From the IMG/VR virus record IMGVR_UViG_3300046655_000536, positions 1 to 28,218 of that record: a stretch of 28,218 nt of DNA, one strand, 5' to 3'. A program made the translations under genes and the position numbers. Below are positions 16,048 to 22,664 of the stretch, piece after piece. The notes under the pieces are model-generated. The model made no database searches, was not told where the DNA came from, and saw only the letters and a list, made by a program, of their open reading frames with translations. The first letter of the stretch is position 1. Every line of letters starts with the position of its first letter. The stretch is from a virus.

Positions 16048-16084
16048 ATAAAAAAAGCCACCTAACTATCACGCTAGATGGCTT
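16048..16084 (-). terminator. Intrinsic terminator between accessory operon and portal
   Basis: Minus-strand AAGCCATCTA, loop GCGTGATAGT, TAGGTGGCTT forms a 10-bp stem (one U-G pair) followed by a T-tract. It lies after the DnaA-like gene and before the portal gene. It is the strongest terminator in the window and shares GTGATAG in its loop with the one at 13630-13660. Confidence 0.85.
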
Positions 16085-16107
16085 ATTTCTACTAAGTTTA
16101 GGTATGC

Positions 16108-16428
16108 TTAAAAGTAAAGTTTTGTGTATAATTTTTGATACTGCTTGTCATAGCTTAGTCTATCAAAGTGACTTGCTTTATAATGCAATATAGATGAATG
16201 ATGCATTTTTAATAGACTAGCAAGTTCAGATATAGTTAAATCGCACCAATAACAAAACAATGAGCGAATTCGAACATAATGCTCTATCCTGCTACGATTA
16301 AATAGCTCGCTTGATTCTACATCAACAGCATTGCAGTATTCATAAACTATATCATGATAACGATAAAATATTTGAGACTGTTGATTATCCTCGTGCGCTA
16401 AGAAAGCATTTAATGCTAAGGTGTACAT
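16108..16428 (-). CDS. DnaA domain IV-like DNA-binding protein
   Basis: A 106-residue protein. Its C-terminal part resembles the DnaA domain IV helix-turn-helix: SRIEHYVRIRSLFCYWCDLT, ISELASLLKMHHSSILHYK (about residues 66-84), comparable to the DnaA signature in which a helix ending near His-Ser/His-Thr contacts the DnaA box. There is no AAA+ ATPase domain. It might bind DnaA boxes to influence phage or host replication, or act as a regulator. It ends the small-gene operon, immediately before a strong terminator, and overlaps the Cro-like gene by 13 bases. Confidence 0.7.
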   Translation of the reverse strand: MYTLALNAFLAHEDNQQSQIFYRYHDIVYEYCNAVDVESSELFNRSRIEHYVRIRSLFCYWCDLTISELASLLKMHHSSILHYKASHFDRLSYDKQYQKLYTKLYF

Positions 16429-16607
16429 TCTTTTTCTTTTATTAATTGAAGTGAACGTATTAACTGAAAGCTAGCATTCTTGGCCTTACCATTCTTAAAA
16501 TAATAGATAGGCGTTGTTCCTAGTCCAGTTTTTCTTGCTAGGTCTGGAACGTGCTTGTCTTGAAGCCATTCATATATCTCTTGCTCTTCTTTAATTGATT
16601 TTGTCAT
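16416..16607 (-). CDS. Small helix-turn-helix protein (Cro-like)
   Basis: A 63-residue protein with a helix-turn-helix-like centre: VPDLARKTGLGTTPIYYFKN (about residues 20-39), then GKAKNASFQLIRSLQLIKE, the arrangement of small Cro/CI-type DNA-binding proteins. ATG at 16607 overlaps the upstream stop as ATGA. A candidate for the factor acting at the repeated palindromes at 17383 and 18129, though this is only inference. Confidence 0.6.
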   Translation of the reverse strand: MTKSIKEEQEIYEWLQDKHVPDLARKTGLGTTPIYYFKNGKAKNASFQLIRSLQLIKEKECTP

Positions 16608-16852
16608 GATAATTCATCCTCTGTAAGCTCTTCAGAATACATCCTAATTATTCTTCGGGCATCGTTAAATGCAACGATTATTCCATAATAGTAATCTTTG
16701 TTATTAGCCTTTTTGTGCAGGGCTCTTGCATTATTTAAGTGCGCCTCAAAGCATTGGTCAATGCAATCTAACAAGTGCTCCTTGTTTTCTTTGTGTAGCT
16801 TTAAAAAATTTCTTGATTCTTCAGATAAATATGCATTTTTCATGTGTTCCAT
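16604..16852 (-). CDS. Hypothetical helical protein
   Basis: An 82-residue mostly helical protein from ATG 16852 (MEHMKNAYLSEESRNFLKLH), rich in Asn, His and charged residues, with DYYYGIIVAFNDARRIIRMY near the end and an acidic terminus (EELTEDELS). Not recognised. It couples to the Cro-like gene by an ATGA overlap. Confidence 0.7.
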   Translation of the reverse strand: MEHMKNAYLSEESRNFLKLHKENKEHLLDCIDQCFEAHLNNARALHKKANNKDYYYGIIVAFNDARRIIRMYSEELTEDELS

Positions 16853-16872
16853 AATAGTCCTCAAAAGTTAAT

Positions 16873-17145
16873 TTATTTTTGTAGTGGATAAAGAACGCTA
16901 TAAACTGGTTCATCACCACGTAGTTTTTTGTATTTTTTCAATCGACTATCAGCAACATCCTGCATTCTACCATCATAGCCCACATGCTCTCTGTCAGGCT
17001 TATCGACAACAACATTGCCAAGCCATACAGTTTTATTGCCAATCAGCCCAAAGTATTCTTTATACCAACCCATGTGATTAGGGTCTTGCTCATACAGTTT
17101 TATATGGCAGGTTTTATCTAGTCGTTTTTTCTTTTGCTCAGTCAT
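16873..17145 (-). CDS. Hypothetical basic protein
   Basis: A 90-residue protein: basic N-terminus (MTEQKKKRLDKTCHIKLYEQ), a beta-rich middle with YFGLIGNKTVWLGNVVVDKP and a basic C-terminal part (RLKKYKKLRGDEPVYSVLYP). Family unknown. The start ATG is in the recurrent ACTAAGATG context, supporting its choice. Confidence 0.7.
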   Translation of the reverse strand: MTEQKKKRLDKTCHIKLYEQDPNHMGWYKEYFGLIGNKTVWLGNVVVDKPDREHVGYDGRMQDVADSRLKKYKKLRGDEPVYSVLYPLQK

Positions 17146-17163
17146 CTTAGTATTGTTTTTTAA

Positions 17164-17364
17164 TTATAAGTTAATATCCCAAACGTACATTTTAGCTTCA
17201 TACAAGGTTGCAAAAAGTTGGTCATATTGCTCTTCCTCATATCTTGCAAAAATATCTGCATCAGGGTGGCTTACTACCCACTTGCATTGACCTTCAATTG
17301 TAATATCGAAGTAGATTTCAAAACCGTTTGTTAGTTGATAGTGGCCTTTGTTTATTTTATTCAT
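17164..17364 (-). CDS. Hypothetical acidic protein behind promoter module
   Basis: A 66-residue protein (MNKINKGHYQLTNGFEIYFD, then CKWVVSHPDADIFARYEEEQ). Alternating beta segments then a helix; no family recognised. It is the first gene after the 39-bp promoter module at 17383-17421 and starts in the ACTAAGATG context. Confidence 0.7.
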   Translation of the reverse strand: MNKINKGHYQLTNGFEIYFDITIEGQCKWVVSHPDADIFARYEEEQYDQLFATLYEAKMYVWDINL

Positions 17365-17382
17365 CTTAGTAATTCCTTTATT

Positions 17383-17421
17383 GTTTACTTAAGGATAAAT
17401 AAACTTTAGATAGCTTGCAAA
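17383..17421 (-). promoter_or_regulatory. 39-bp promoter/palindrome module, copy B
   Basis: On the minus strand TTTG (17418-17421) is followed 20 bases later by TATCCTTA, a variant of the Bacteroidetes -33/-7 pair; it can also be read as TTGCAA-17-TATCCT. The imperfect palindrome GTTTATTTA-TCCT-TAAGTAAAC (17383-17404) covers the -7 region. It drives the 66-residue gene. Nearly identical to copies at 18129 and 26286. Confidence 0.7.
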
Positions 17422-17445
17422 TATTTTTTTAATTTTTTTTTAATT

Positions 17446-17751
17446 TTATTCAAAAGCTACGTGATTCTCATCTGTGGCATAGATACTAATGTGATTTTTT
17501 TCAGCCATTAGTGGCTTTCTCTCTAGCATACGTTCAAACGACTCGGCACTACCTAGAATAATCCTTGTCATTTCTGACCTACGTTCGACAAAGCTTTTTA
17601 GCTTTTTGTGTTGCTCTTCTGTTTCACAAAACCAAACAGCATAGCTTATTACATCCTTGGCCTGACCCCATCCACTAAGGAAGGTGTCAGTACCCATTAC
17701 AAAGTATTTTAGTTTTTGTTTTTGCTCTTCTGTTCTTCTATCCTCAATCAT
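17446..17751 (-). CDS. Hypothetical protein
   Basis: A 101-residue protein with a helical charged N-terminus (MIEDRRTEEQKQKLKYFVMG), TDTFLSGWGQAKDVISYAVW in the middle and ISIYATDENHVAFE at the end. It looks like a soluble alpha/beta accessory protein; family not recognised. Lies one base after the stop of the zinc-ribbon gene, and upstream of promoter copy B. Confidence 0.7.
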   Translation of the reverse strand: MIEDRRTEEQKQKLKYFVMGTDTFLSGWGQAKDVISYAVWFCETEEQHKKLKSFVERRSEMTRIILGSAESFERMLERKPLMAEKNHISIYATDENHVAFE

Positions 17752-17752
17752 T

Positions 17753-17980
17753 TTATTCCACCTCTGTTCTATCTGTTAATGTTAATATAAGTTCTGAGTT
17801 TTTATAGTCATCACCACATTCTTGGCACACCCAATGGTAGTCATATCTTGACTCAACCCAGTTGTCCTCTTGATAATGGTAGTTACAGCTATGACAATGG
17901 CGTATCTCGTCATTTTTTCCCATCCAAGCACGTAGCTCTTCTATTCTGTCGTTGTCTATTGTTATATCTGTTTTTGGCAT
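17753..17980 (-). CDS. Small zinc-ribbon protein
   Basis: A 75-residue protein with two CxxC pairs, HCHSC (Cys29, Cys32) and VCQEC (Cys52, Cys55), about 20 residues apart, forming a likely zinc ribbon; an N-terminal helix RIEELRAWMGKND precedes it. The hinge between the pairs is aromatic (YHYQEDNWVESRYDYHW). Start ATG in the ACTAAGATG context, 11 bases after the acidic mini-gene. May bind nucleic acid or a host protein; no precise function. Confidence 0.75.
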   Translation of the reverse strand: MPKTDITIDNDRIEELRAWMGKNDEIRHCHSCNYHYQEDNWVESRYDYHWVCQECGDDYKNSELILTLTDRTEVE

Positions 17981-17991
17981 CTTAGTAGTTT

Positions 17992-18108
17992 TTAGTTGTT
18001 GTTGTCTTCTTGTTCATCAGGATTCCAAGAATCCTCATCATCATGCATCTCTGCATAGTCCATATCAGTTAAATATTCATCTTCAAAAATTCTTATTGGG
18101 CTGTTCAT
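17992..18108 (-). CDS. 38-residue highly acidic protein
   Basis: MNSPIRIFEDEYLTDMDYAE begins a 38-residue frame with 14 Asp/Glu and almost no basic residues, ending in NNN. It is the first gene of promoter copy A and has the ACTACTAAGATG context, so it is likely real despite its size. Small acidic early phage proteins are sometimes DNA mimics or inhibitors of host enzymes; that is speculation here. Confidence 0.6.
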   Translation of the reverse strand: MNSPIRIFEDEYLTDMDYAEMHDDEDSWNPDEQEDNNN

Positions 18109-18128
18109 CTTAGTAGTATTAGTTATTT

Positions 18129-18167
18129 GTTTACTTAAGAATAAATAAACTTAATATAGGTTGCAAA
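18129..18167 (-). promoter_or_regulatory. 39-bp promoter/palindrome module, copy A
   Basis: Minus-strand TTTG (18164-18167), 20 bases, TATTCTTA, with palindrome GTTTATTTA-TTCT-TAAGTAAAC at 18129-18150. Upstream of the acidic mini-gene and the whole small accessory operon that runs to 16108. Differs from copy B at only four of the 39 positions. Confidence 0.7.
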
Positions 18168-18186
18168 TATTTTTTAAAATATTTTT

Positions 18187-18202
18187 AGGAACGAGTGTTC
18201 CT
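18187..18202 (-). terminator. Hairpin after the large terminase gene
   Basis: AGGAAC, loop of four, GTTCCT forms a 6-bp hairpin a few bases after the terminase stop. It is followed by A/T-rich sequence but no clean T-run, so it may be a weak terminator or an RNA-end-stabilising hairpin. Confidence 0.35.
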
Positions 18203-18206
18203 TGCT

Positions 18207-19397
18207 TTAAACTATTGATATATCTAAAGCTTTTTTCTTCATTTTACTCATTACAGCATACCTTCCCGCATCTATAAGGTGATTGTATGAGTCGATAGGT
18301 TTATTTATAGGAAGCCCTGACCTATCTTTTGCCCACGTATAGCTTGAAAATTCCTCAATTAAATCTTTGCTTTGAGCGTGAAGCTTTATTGGATAATCTT
18401 GAAGCATTTGTATTCCAAACATAACCGAGTCCCTTCCTTTGCTTGCAGGTGTAACCCAAGCTCCACTATTCCGAAGCTCGGCTATACTTTTTGGCTCGGC
18501 ACTATCAGCTACTATGTTATCCGTAATACCTAAATCTTTTATTATTTTGCCAATACTTTGGTTGGTAAGTTGCTTTTGATACAGATGTTGCTTCCAATAT
18601 AATGCGCCACCGTGATAGCGAATCTCAACTAATGCTGTTGGGTCGTTTGTATATCCCCAGTCAAGTCCATAGACTCTCCACTTATATTCCTCAGGCCACT
18701 TGTTTGTAACTTCAAAGTCAGGGAAAACCAATCCCTCAAGCCTTCCTACCTCTCCAAGGCCATAGACCTGCCATCTGTATTGGTTAGCTGTACCTCGCTT
18801 TATATTCTCAGGTGTTGGCTCGTACAGCAGAATTTTCTCCCTGATAGATGGCTGTATAAAAGCGTTATCCCTAAATGTTGAAACAAACCAATCTACATCA
18901 TCTCTACCGTACAGCTTTTCGTGTGCCCAAAAACTCGCCGAGGGATTAAAGTCAATGATTGACTGATGGCTTGTTCTCATACTGATTTGCTCAAAAATAC
19001 CATATTCAATTCCGTTTGCTTCATTAAAAAAACAATGTGTTCTTTTACCTGACCGAGCATCTATTTCATCATTGTATGATTTGAACTCAATGTTTGAGCC
19101 TTTCTTGAAGGTAAAAAGCCTATCTGATTTATTGTGATTGACAAGTTGTTGCTGACAATAAGGGTCGCTGAATATTATATTCTGTGCATCTCGATATGCT
19201 CCAACTCTTAAGTTTGGTATATCCTGCCCAACAACAGTAATAATCAAGTCCTCTTCTTTTGTTGCTAGCGATATAAGATACTGAAGGATAGCGTAGGTTT
19301 TACCCGAGGATGTTCCTCCCTGATGAACTACGTATGGCTTTTTAGATTCTAGTGTCCAAAAGAAAAGGTCATTTACTTGTATCTTGTGGCCTGACAT
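18207..19397 (-). CDS. terL: Terminase large subunit
   Basis: A 396-residue packaging motor and nuclease (PBSX/SPP1-like). The ATPase has Walker A GGTSSGKT at residues 27-34 and a Walker B-like strand THCFFNEANG at about 120-129, then SMRTSHQSIIDFNPSASFW (coupling region). The RNase H-fold nuclease shows acids in GLDWGYTNDPT (Asp246), IVADSAEPKSI (Asp298) and SYNHLIDAGRYA (Asp376). The start ATG 19397 (MSGHKIQVNDLFFW) overlaps the small subunit by 29 bases; a TTG six bases earlier is less likely. It lies directly downstream of the oxygenase/small terminase genes, so packaging and DNA modification share one operon. Confidence 0.95.
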   Translation of the reverse strand: MSGHKIQVNDLFFWTLESKKPYVVHQGGTSSGKTYAILQYLISLATKEEDLIITVVGQDIPNLRVGAYRDAQNIIFSDPYCQQQLVNHNKSDRLFTFKKGSNIEFKSYNDEIDARSGKRTHCFFNEANGIEYGIFEQISMRTSHQSIIDFNPSASFWAHEKLYGRDDVDWFVSTFRDNAFIQPSIREKILLYEPTPENIKRGTANQYRWQVYGLGEVGRLEGLVFPDFEVTNKWPEEYKWRVYGLDWGYTNDPTALVEIRYHGGALYWKQHLYQKQLTNQSIGKIIKDLGITDNIVADSAEPKSIAELRNSGAWVTPASKGRDSVMFGIQMLQDYPIKLHAQSKDLIEEFSSYTWAKDRSGLPINKPIDSYNHLIDAGRYAVMSKMKKKALDISIV

Positions 19398-19746
19398 ATT
19401 CAAAGGTTACCTTGTTAATTTTTTCACCATCTGTTGTATGGTCATTGTACTGCATCGACAAGGCTTTTCTTTCTTCATCTGTGCATATTAACTTATAAAG
19501 AGCAAGCAGTCCAGTTGGTGAGGTGCTTTTGTGTAGCTTTGAACGTATGCTTACTTTTATTTTTGCTTTGTTTTTTTCAATCGCATCTTTTATAGTGTCC
19601 ATTTCGTCAGAATCCAATGGGAAGTGTTTGTAGAATGTTTCTCTTGATATTCCTAAATATGATGACACATCAGATATAAAAAATAGGTTGTGACTATCAA
19701 TTAGTTCTAATGATTTTCTATATAGTTCTTCTTTTTTGTAAGCCAT
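19369..19746 (-). CDS. terS: Terminase small subunit-like HTH protein
   Basis: A 125-residue protein with an N-terminal helix-turn-helix, FISDVSSYLGISRETFYKHF (about residues 23-42), a charged oligomerisation helix (IKDAIEKNKAKIKVSIRSKL), LLALYKLICTDEERKALS and a C-terminal beta piece INKVTFEYV. This is the normal layout of small terminases that recognise phage DNA. Overlap with the large subunit supports it. Its ATG touches the stop of the oxygenase gene. Confidence 0.88.
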   Translation of the reverse strand: MAYKKEELYRKSLELIDSHNLFFISDVSSYLGISRETFYKHFPLDSDEMDTIKDAIEKNKAKIKVSIRSKLHKSTSPTGLLALYKLICTDEERKALSMQYNDHTTDGEKINKVTFEYVRPQDTSK

Positions 19747-20636
19747 TAATTTGCCTTTTTGTTTGCAATTAACTCTTTTTCGCTTCCCTCTTCAAGCTCT
19801 CTTTTTCTTTTTCTTAATGTATCAAGATGCTCAGGATTAAGCCTATTCTTTTCACGAGCTGTTTTGACTTTTCTTATCCTTGCTATTTCATCGTCAAGTG
19901 GCTCGCACTTCCACATCTGTTCTAAAGAGTAATATACTATTGAATATCTGTAAGCAAGTTCGTTTTTATATTCAATACTGCTCACACCGTGAAGTATATC
20001 TTGGCCATTGAATATTGTTAGAGTATTATCCTCAACCTCTAAAGCAATATCAAGCGCAGGTATTACTAAATATCCCCCATCGACATCTTTTTTGAACACA
20101 ACCATATTTGATAGAACACCTTTAAAGTTGCCACTATCAAAGTGATATTTTAGCGCATTGTTTTTGTTAACAATACCCGATGTGAATGGGCTTCCACCTA
20201 TTGTCCAGTCCTGCATCACCTTATCCTCAACAAGGTTGTTGTGATATTCAAACTGTTCAGGAAAGTATTTATTATACATACCAGTCAATTCTTTTGCAAA
20301 GCTTGTTATTACGTGGTGTTGTTTCTTTTCATTAATGGCCATTGCAGTTGTGGAGCAATAGTCTTGTCGCATAGCCAGCCTTGGTGAATATCCAAAGATA
20401 GAGCTTTGACTTACGAGGCCACGTGACCTTTTACCCTTGGTGTATTTTATATTCTTAACAGCCCACCTTAAGCCTGATGTATCTGTTTCTAGCTTTTTGT
20501 ATAGAACGGTTGGCTGATTGTTGCAATATATAATACAGTCCTCTTTAATAAGGCGAGATACATCTGAACGCTTGGCAGTTGTTTTCTTGTATCTATCTAA
20601 ATCAATCTCAATAGGTTCAATGTCAATTCTTTTCAT
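19746..20636 (-). CDS. TET/JBP-family 2OG-Fe(II) DNA base dioxygenase
   Basis: A 296-residue oxygenase predicted to oxidise the methyl group of thymine or 5-methylcytosine in DNA, using 2-oxoglutarate and iron. The core reads WTIGGSPFTSGIVNKNN, then ALKYHFDSGNFKGVLSNMVV with His165-x-Asp167 as iron ligands and Asn170 as the family-typical Asn, GGYLVIPALDIALEV (187-201), LTIFNGQDILHGV with the second iron His216, and AYRYSIVYYSL with Arg230 for 2OG. The N-terminal segment (YSPRLAMRQDYCSTTAMAIN) also fits JBP/TET proteins. The last ~50 residues are a highly charged helix (RKRKRELEEGSEKE) outside the core. It overlaps the glycosyltransferase gene by 14 bases. Substrate base is not decided by sequence; no C5-methyltransferase is visible, which favours thymine. 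Confidence 0.87.
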   Translation of the reverse strand: MKRIDIEPIEIDLDRYKKTTAKRSDVSRLIKEDCIIYCNNQPTVLYKKLETDTSGLRWAVKNIKYTKGKRSRGLVSQSSIFGYSPRLAMRQDYCSTTAMAINEKKQHHVITSFAKELTGMYNKYFPEQFEYHNNLVEDKVMQDWTIGGSPFTSGIVNKNNALKYHFDSGNFKGVLSNMVVFKKDVDGGYLVIPALDIALEVEDNTLTIFNGQDILHGVSSIEYKNELAYRYSIVYYSLEQMWKCEPLDDEIARIRKVKTAREKNRLNPEHLDTLRKRKRELEEGSEKELIANKKAN

Positions 20637-21528
20637 AGTGTTCTATAATTTGCTTCCAAGTATCGTTTGATTTTGTCATTATATTGGCCTTCAATGGCTC
20701 TTTGTTTACAGCCTCTAAAAGCTCTTTTGCATTTGAAACAACATAGCAGTTAACATTCTCCTTCCATATACTGTTCGGATTATCTGCCCACTTTTTGTGA
20801 ACTATTATTGTTTGATTCCAATAGTCAGCTTCAAGAAAAGTGTATTGAGTTCCTCCGCCATCATTCTTGATAACAGACAAGTCAACAAGCTTTTTATATC
20901 CTCCGTATATTTTCTTACTATCGTTGAATGTTTTGCCATATTCACCTAGGTAATATTTATCAAAACCTAGTGGCTTTAATTTATGAAAATAATAGAACGG
21001 ATTCTTACTTCCGTAAATATCAATATTTGCACCAAGATTATTAGCCTCAACGATTGTATGTGTTCCCTTGTCAAAATCAACACGACTCGGTGCAACAGCA
21101 TTGCCCTTTGAAAGAACGCTTCCTTTCTCATACTTGTAAAAGGGATGTTCTATAAAATCGTTATCTATTCCCATTCCAATCAACAAGTCAGCAACAGACT
21201 TTCTTATAGTTATAACTTTCTTTGAGGCCCTGAGAAAGGATATTACGTTTTCATCAAGCTCCGTAGGGTCGTGTATTACAACAATGCTATTCTTAAAATA
21301 TTTAAGGTGTTCTCTATGCTTTTTATCAATAGCTAGAAGGAACTTGTTTTCAAGAACACGAGCTTTCTCAAGTGCAATATTTTTATAATGAACACCATAT
21401 CCGTATCGTCCACTTCCACGACCTGAGCCTGATATTTTTAGTATTGACTTTTTTGTGAGCAAAGCTAAATGCGCACTAAAAGAAACCCATCCACCATATT
21501 TACTATTAGCTAAATAAAAGTATGTCAT
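20623..21528 (-). CDS. GT-B glycosyltransferase beside the oxygenase
   Basis: A 301-residue glycosyltransferase of GT-B (GT4-like) architecture. N-terminal half: KYGGWVSFSAHLALLTKKSI (Gly-rich first loop), then ISGSGRGSGRYGYGVHYKNI and SIVVIHDPTELDENVISFLR. C-terminal half: APSRVDFDKGTHTIVEANNL (146-165), the usual second-domain start, and DGGGTQYTFLEADYWNQTII (223-242) with Glu233 in the place of the EX7E/donor motif. It is translationally coupled to the TET/JBP gene, so it likely adds a sugar to the hydroxymethyl base that enzyme makes. The sugar and linkage are unknown. Alternative: surface-glycan transferase, less likely in this operon. Confidence 0.8.
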   Translation of the reverse strand: MTYFYLANSKYGGWVSFSAHLALLTKKSILKISGSGRGSGRYGYGVHYKNIALEKARVLENKFLLAIDKKHREHLKYFKNSIVVIHDPTELDENVISFLRASKKVITIRKSVADLLIGMGIDNDFIEHPFYKYEKGSVLSKGNAVAPSRVDFDKGTHTIVEANNLGANIDIYGSKNPFYYFHKLKPLGFDKYYLGEYGKTFNDSKKIYGGYKKLVDLSVIKNDGGGTQYTFLEADYWNQTIIVHKKWADNPNSIWKENVNCYVVSNAKELLEAVNKEPLKANIMTKSNDTWKQIIEHYEKN

Positions 21529-21529
21529 A

Positions 21530-22108
21530 TTATTTATATGTTTCTAACAGAAATAATACTACATCAGTATTGCTGTCAATATTTTCTGATTCTCCAACTT
21601 CTTCTAGTTTTTTTAGTGCATACTCGTATTGCTCGCTGTCAAAGTACAAAGTTATTTGCTTCACCTTGTTGTTTATATATGTATCGAGGTTCTTGTCAAG
21701 TTCATCTTTATCAAACTCAGGCTCGACAGCATCGTCAAAGTATGCTCCGGGAATATCAAGCCCCCACTCTGATAGGTCTTGAACCTCCCATTCGTTTGCT
21801 AGCACATCCCAATCCCATTCACCAAACGAAGCGTTATCCTTTATAATAAATTCTTTTTTCTGTTGTTCAGTAAAATTATTTATTTGAATTATTGAAACTT
21901 TCTTTAATCCTAGTTCAATGCAAGCTTGTAGTCGCATATTGCCACCAAGTACAGTATTGGTTTCATCTACAATTATAGGCCTCAGGTCCATCATTTGAGG
22001 AAATTCCTTTATAGATTTTTTAAGCTTTATAAACTTATCACCTTTTATCACCCTTGGATTGTCAGGGCTAACTTTAATTGTATTTATAGGTACTTTAATA
22101 GATTCCAT
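21530..22108 (-). CDS. ParB-like nuclease/N-terminal-domain protein
   Basis: A 192-residue protein from ATG 22108, one base after the upstream stop. It opens MESIKVPINTIKVSPDNPRV and has VLGGNMRLQACIELGLKKVS (53-72), the ParB box with Gly-Asn-Met-Arg, then EFIIKDNASFGEWDWDVLAN and DLSEWGLDIP. In many phages this same stretch is followed by a DNA methylase domain; here there is only an acidic tail (DAVEPEFDKDELDKNLDTYI) and no methylase. ParB-like proteins recur with phage base-modification genes, where they may act as nuclease, CTPase or regulator. A longer frame from TTG 22198 is rejected. Confidence 0.85.
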   Translation of the reverse strand: MESIKVPINTIKVSPDNPRVIKGDKFIKLKKSIKEFPQMMDLRPIIVDETNTVLGGNMRLQACIELGLKKVSIIQINNFTEQQKKEFIIKDNASFGEWDWDVLANEWEVQDLSEWGLDIPGAYFDDAVEPEFDKDELDKNLDTYINNKVKQITLYFDSEQYEYALKKLEEVGESENIDSNTDVVLFLLETYK

Positions 22109-22109
22109 G

Positions 22110-22664
22110 TTATGCTTTTTTTGTTTCATATCTTCTTTGAAATTCCTTTTGTATTCGATTAAAATAAGATTTAGCGTTTTTTGTTCCAAATAAGCCAAAA
22201 TCTGTTGAGTTGTTATTTATTTTGGTAATAATTTTATATTGCTCAATAATTGTTTTGTCAGGCCATGATTCTAAACTTGTTTGAGCTATCTCTTTTGTAG
22301 ATAGTTCTTTATGTTGCAGGAAAACGCCTGCATTTAGCTTGTACCAATCGTTAAAGCATTTAGCCAAGGCTGATATATTATTTCCATAACGCTTGGCCTC
22401 GTCGTAAATAACAGCCATCAGCCACTTAGGATATACTTCAATAAAAGGTATGTCATCTCCAAACAAAGGATTTTTTACCATCAATGTTTCATGTAGTCTT
22501 ACAAGATATTTTTTGAGGGCCTCCTTTTCTGTTGGTAGTTCTTTTGTTGCTCCAATATCAGTATGAAACTTATAAAGAGTATTTAATAAATCTTTATTGT
22601 ATTCAAATCTTGTACTTATTTCGTAATAATTATTTGCTTCTTTTTTTGTGTTTGCTATTCTCAA
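22110..22664 (-). CDS. Hypothetical protein between replication and ParB genes
   Basis: A 184-residue helical protein (YYEISTRFEYNKDLLNTLYK, FIEVYPKWLMAVIYDEAKRY, ALAKCFNDWYKLNAGVFLQH, then IIEQYKIITKINNN). Family not recognised. A 4-base overlap with the replication protein gene, and tight spacing to the ParB gene, suggest a replication-linked role, perhaps as a helicase-loader-like partner, but no Walker motif is present. Confidence 0.7.
   Translation of the reverse strand: MRIANTKKEANNYYEISTRFEYNKDLLNTLYKFHTDIGATKELPTEKEALKKYLVRLHETLMVKNPLFGDDIPFIEVYPKWLMAVIYDEAKRYGNNISALAKCFNDWYKLNAGVFLQHKELSTKEIAQTSLESWPDKTIIEQYKIITKINNNSTDFGLFGTKNAKSYFNRIQKEFQRRYETKKA

Noticed and set aside
22108-22198. 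Longer N-terminus of the ParB-like protein from TTG 22198
   Set aside because: It would overlap the upstream gene by 89 bases and adds no conserved sequence; ATG 22108 follows the upstream stop by one base and begins the ParB domain.
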